A DNA stretch of 25,769 nucleotides from Bacteroidetes bacterium UBA4408. GTDB taxonomy: Bacteria; Bacteroidota; Bacteroidia; UBA4408. The DNA is taken from the NCBI GenBank assembly GCA_002389785.1, contig DGQS01000225.1, positions 1 to 25,769 of the forward strand, given 5' to 3'. Below, piece by piece: positions 23,626-25,769 of the stretch; position 1 is the first letter of the stretch, and each line of letters starts with the position of its first letter. A program made the position numbers and the translations under genes. The notes below the pieces were generated by a model that saw nothing but the letters and a program-made list of their open reading frames with translations, searched no databases and had not been told where the DNA came from.

Positions 23626-24101
23626 TTTCCGAAGTAATTTTCTTCTAATGTATTACCAGTAAATATATAAGAGCCTAACTGTCCTACTCCGTAGATTAAC
23701 GCTCCTCCTGCTACAAATGGTGCTGCTGCTGTACCTGCTGCAAACCAAGCTGCTCCTATTAAGACTGTACTTAATCCAAGTCCAACCACTTCTGCTGTAC
23801 CTACACTTTGCCCATTAAGAAGCTTAGAACCAGTTACACCAACTTGCAATCCATACCCAGCAACTCCAAGACCTTTACCAACTTTACTCACAACGCCTAA
23901 AGTTCCTCTTAATGCTTGTGCTGTTTGTTGTGTTCCAAAACCTAAAGACCTTCCTATTACTTGCGCCCCATTGCCTTGCCTTATCGCTTGTAGTCCCATT
24001 TCTGCTCCTCCGTAAACAACTCCTCCAGCGTTCATCAACTGCCCAAAACCATCGGCTAATTGGTAACCATTTTGACCACCCCCACTACTTTGAGCAATCA
24101 T
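23622..24101 (-). CDS. Orphan hydrophobic toxin tip without Rhs core
   Basis: The 159-residue product starts at an ATG overlapping the previous stop (ATGA). It begins with a Gln/Gly-rich linker (MIAQSSGGGQNGYQLADGFG), an amphipathic Gly-rich region (VSKVGKGLGVAGYGLQVG) and a hydrophobic hairpin (VGLGLSTVLIGAAWFAAGTA, then APFVAGGALIYGVGQLGSYI). The composition resembles the C-terminal ends of the other Rhs tips, and I read it as the distal half of a tip that lost its Rhs core. A pore-forming action is plausible from the hairpin. It is sandwiched between two membrane immunity-like genes. Confidence 0.6.
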   Translation of the reverse strand: MIAQSSGGGQNGYQLADGFGQLMNAGGVVYGGAEMGLQAIRQGNGAQVIGRSLGFGTQQTAQALRGTLGVVSKVGKGLGVAGYGLQVGVTGSKLLNGQSVGTAEVVGLGLSTVLIGAAWFAAGTAAAPFVAGGALIYGVGQLGSYIFTGNTLEENYFGK

Positions 24102-24505
24102 CTAATGAATAATGAACAAAAAAGTAATCCCACTGAAATTATGAAGTAAATCCAGATTTTAGTTCTGTTTTTTCTTCTTTCTTGTTTACTTTCTTTGTCA
24201 AATAAATTCAATAAGTTATCAACTTCATTTGAATTTATTTTATAGTAAATATAGACAATCAAAAAAATTGGCAAAACAAAAAGAAATGCAGAAAGTTTAT
24301 TTATTAGAAAACCACTATTAAAATTTACAAAGTGGCTTAAATATGGAATACCAATAAAAGACGAAGCAAATCCCCAAATGCTAAGTAAATTAATCAATAA
24401 TATTCCAGTTACTGCGATGTAAGCACTAAAATTTTGACGGGCTGCATCAGTATCTTTATGGTAGTCCCAAAAGAAATAATAAAAATATATGAGAAATTTT
24501 ATCAT
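24098..24505 (-). CDS. Multi-pass membrane protein, candidate immunity protein
   Basis: The 135-residue product has about three transmembrane helices (YIAVTGILLINLLSIWGFA, LSAFLFVLPIFLIVYIYY, IWIYFIISVGLLFCSLFI) with a charged cytoplasmic loop (LLNLFDKESKQERRKNRTK). Its start overlaps the stop of the Rhs gene upstream as ATGA, and its own stop overlaps the next start in the same way. I infer it protects against the Rhs tip at 24502-25769. No known family. Confidence 0.6.
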   Translation of the reverse strand: MIKFLIYFYYFFWDYHKDTDAARQNFSAYIAVTGILLINLLSIWGFASSFIGIPYLSHFVNFNSGFLINKLSAFLFVLPIFLIVYIYYKINSNEVDNLLNLFDKESKQERRKNRTKIWIYFIISVGLLFCSLFIR

Positions 24506-25769
24506 CTGTTACTTGTTCCTAAATCAAAAATTGAATAGCCAATACTTATACCTATGCCAATTGGATTTGCTTTTAAGAAAAATGTTGTGCCAATGTCAGC
24601 TCCAACTTTAAATGCATTCAAACCAAAGCCAACATAGTCTCCATTGTTAAAAGCATCGTAGGCCTTAGTGCTATGTTCCATAATAGAAACTACACCTAAT
24701 ACTTTACCAGCATAGAATGCAACATTTCCTAATGATTTTATAGTTTTTACAGCATTAAGTTCTGATTTAGGTACCGGGGGACTTGGAATAAAACCTTTGG
24801 TGGACATTTGAGCAGCATTGTCAACCATTGTGGCTGCAATTGCAGCAATATTTCTTACATCGCCAGTTGAATTGAGTAAATCCCTAAAACCATTACCCCC
24901 GTTACCTTGGGCATTTCTAGCAACACCAATTGTACGTTCTGAAAAATTAATTTCAAATGAATGTGTTCCGCTTGAATTTTTCCAATTTAAACTTGATGAA
25001 AAATAATTTCCCATTTCAAATTCCCTCAAAAAAACAGCACTCTTACTATCCCATCCATTTTTTATTAAAGCAGCCTTTAAAGCATCATCGGGATTGCCGT
25101 ATAATTTACCATCTGCCAAATAATAATCAAAACTAATTTGCGAATCATTTGTTACATCATATCGACTTCCTGCTTTATCTGCTTGTGCCCGCATTAAGGT
25201 CATTGCCCTTTCGTTACTAATTGGAACACCATCTAAAGTATATCCTCCACGTATTGGATTCCAGGCACCGTCGGCATCTCCACCGGAGGTGTTAGGAGGA
25301 GGGCTATAGGGTTTTTGTACAGGACTATTAAACCCCATATACGCCCAGCCACTAAGGTCAGTATATTTTAAAGGATTGTTGAGCACATAACTGTAGCCGT
25401 TGTAGTTTTGTGTATTACTTGGGTTTTGCAACAATTTATCGGGGCTCAAAAAGCGAGCAAGTACAGGATCGTACATACGTCCGTTCATGTTTATTAGGGC
25501 AAATTCTTTTAGGTGTTCGTGCCCGGTGTAGCCGCGGTACAGCCAATTGGGAAGGTTGGGTATGTTGTTAGTGGTCCAGTCGGCAGGGTTGCGGGCATTG
25601 CCCCAAGCATCGAAACTTTGATTGAGTTTGTTTCCATTGTCGTCAACCAAGGTTGTTATACTACCTAAGTTATCGGTATATACATAGTGCATGTTGCCTT
25701 GGCTTGCGCCATTTTGTTTCACATACATAGCAGCTAATCCGGTGGGAGCGCTAATGTAAGTTATTTCAT
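24502..25769 (-). CDS. Rhs repeat-associated core protein, C-terminal part (runs off right edge)
   Basis: The frame is open to the window edge (421 residues visible). Its first 430 bases are colinear with the Rhs core at 21679-22111. Core motifs: LGSITTLVDDNGNKLNQSFD, WLYRGYTGHEHL, NGRMYDPVLARFLSPDKLL, YSYVLNNPLKYT, then DLSGWAY where the others have DPSGW. The tip has a Pro/Gly linker (KPYSPPPNTSGGDADG), the shared element YTLDGVPISNERAMTLMRAQ, a beta-rich middle and a hydrophobic C-terminal helical region (FYAGKVLGVVSIMEHSTKAY, then NPIGIGISIGYSIFDLG). Rhs proteins encapsulate the tip toxin and deliver it by contact-dependent or T6SS-like routes; no secretion genes are visible here. Membrane action is inferred from the tip end and the membrane immunity partner. 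Confidence 0.8.
   Translation of the reverse strand, partial: EITYISAPTGLAAMYVKQNGASQGNMHYVYTDNLGSITTLVDDNGNKLNQSFDAWGNARNPADWTTNNIPNLPNWLYRGYTGHEHLKEFALINMNGRMYDPVLARFLSPDKLLQNPSNTQNYNGYSYVLNNPLKYTDLSGWAYMGFNSPVQKPYSPPPNTSGGDADGAWNPIRGGYTLDGVPISNERAMTLMRAQADKAGSRYDVTNDSQISFDYYLADGKLYGNPDDALKAALIKNGWDSKSAVFLREFEMGNYFSSSLNWKNSSGTHSFEINFSERTIGVARNAQGNGGNGFRDLLNSTGDVRNIAAIAATMVDNAAQMSTKGFIPSPPVPKSELNAVKTIKSLGNVAFYAGKVLGVVSIMEHSTKAYDAFNNGDYVGFGLNAFKVGADIGTTFFLKANPIGIGISIGYSIFDLGTSNR
25337..25769 (-). repeat. Direct repeat of the Rhs core, copy 1 of 3 (continues past the edge)
   Basis: This is the counterpart of 21679-22111. The left limit is the sharp end of identity just before the tip linker begins. 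Confidence 0.85.

Noticed and set aside
20460..25769. Spaced repeats as a possible CRISPR array
   Set aside because: The repeats are hundreds of bases long, encode the Rhs core in frame and have irregular kilobase spacing.
1..25769. tRNA, rRNA or riboswitch genes
   Set aside because: I saw no cloverleaf, rRNA-like conserved stretch or known riboswitch core in the gaps between genes, though this was a reading by eye.

Overview
The window looks like a Bacteroidota chromosome. It is AT-rich. It encodes a DUF5686 outer-membrane protein, an Mrp ATPase with an N-terminal MIP18 domain, and a surface protein ending in a type IX secretion (T9SS) sorting domain. Several upstream regions carry the Bacteroidota promoter signature (TTTG or TTG at -33, TAnnTTTG at -7). 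I cannot place it below phylum.

Left part (1-11592), conserved chromosomal genes. A sulfotransferase (minus strand, running off the left edge) is divergent from a DUF5686 protein, followed by a PlsC-type acyltransferase and a convergent mrp gene. A seven-gene plus-strand operon (4855-9976) follows. It encodes the lower, beta-oxidation part of phenylacetate catabolism: paaG, paaH, paaI, a paaJ/pcaF thiolase and paaY, plus an exported YCII-domain protein and a DUF1569/DinB-like protein. The ring epoxidase (paaABCDE), ring-cleaving paaZ and ligase paaK are not in the window. A radical SAM/SPASM protein (minus) and mscL with a clear terminator complete this part.

Middle (11792-14260): one long sortilin/BNR-repeat surface protein with a T9SS C-terminal domain and a possible lipobox.

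Right part (14286-25769), an accessory island read entirely on the minus strand. It is an array of Rhs toxin C-terminal modules. A partial Rhs gene enters from the right edge. Downstream of it lie further toxin tips, some still carrying part of the Rhs core and some with none, each followed by a small putative immunity gene. I count seven tips plus one remnant and eight candidate immunity genes. Many are coupled by ATGA or TAATG overlaps. Most immunity proteins and several tips are strongly hydrophobic, pointing to membrane-acting toxins. Two tips differ: one has a GPHW...IFP ending and an Imm32-like partner, the other a HEAT-like partner.

The module junctions are marked by mobile-element debris. 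Two copies of a 92-bp unit match the promoter and first 17 or so codons of a REP-associated tyrosine transposase (RAYT). One copy sits between inverted REP hairpins. There are two copies of a second REP-like hairpin and two broken plus-strand gene tails, one from a RelE/HigB-type toxin and one possibly from a helix-turn-helix regulator. The 92-bp unit keeps an intact promoter that points into a truncated Rhs module, which suggests a way for orphan modules to be transcribed. This is the most interesting structure in the window.
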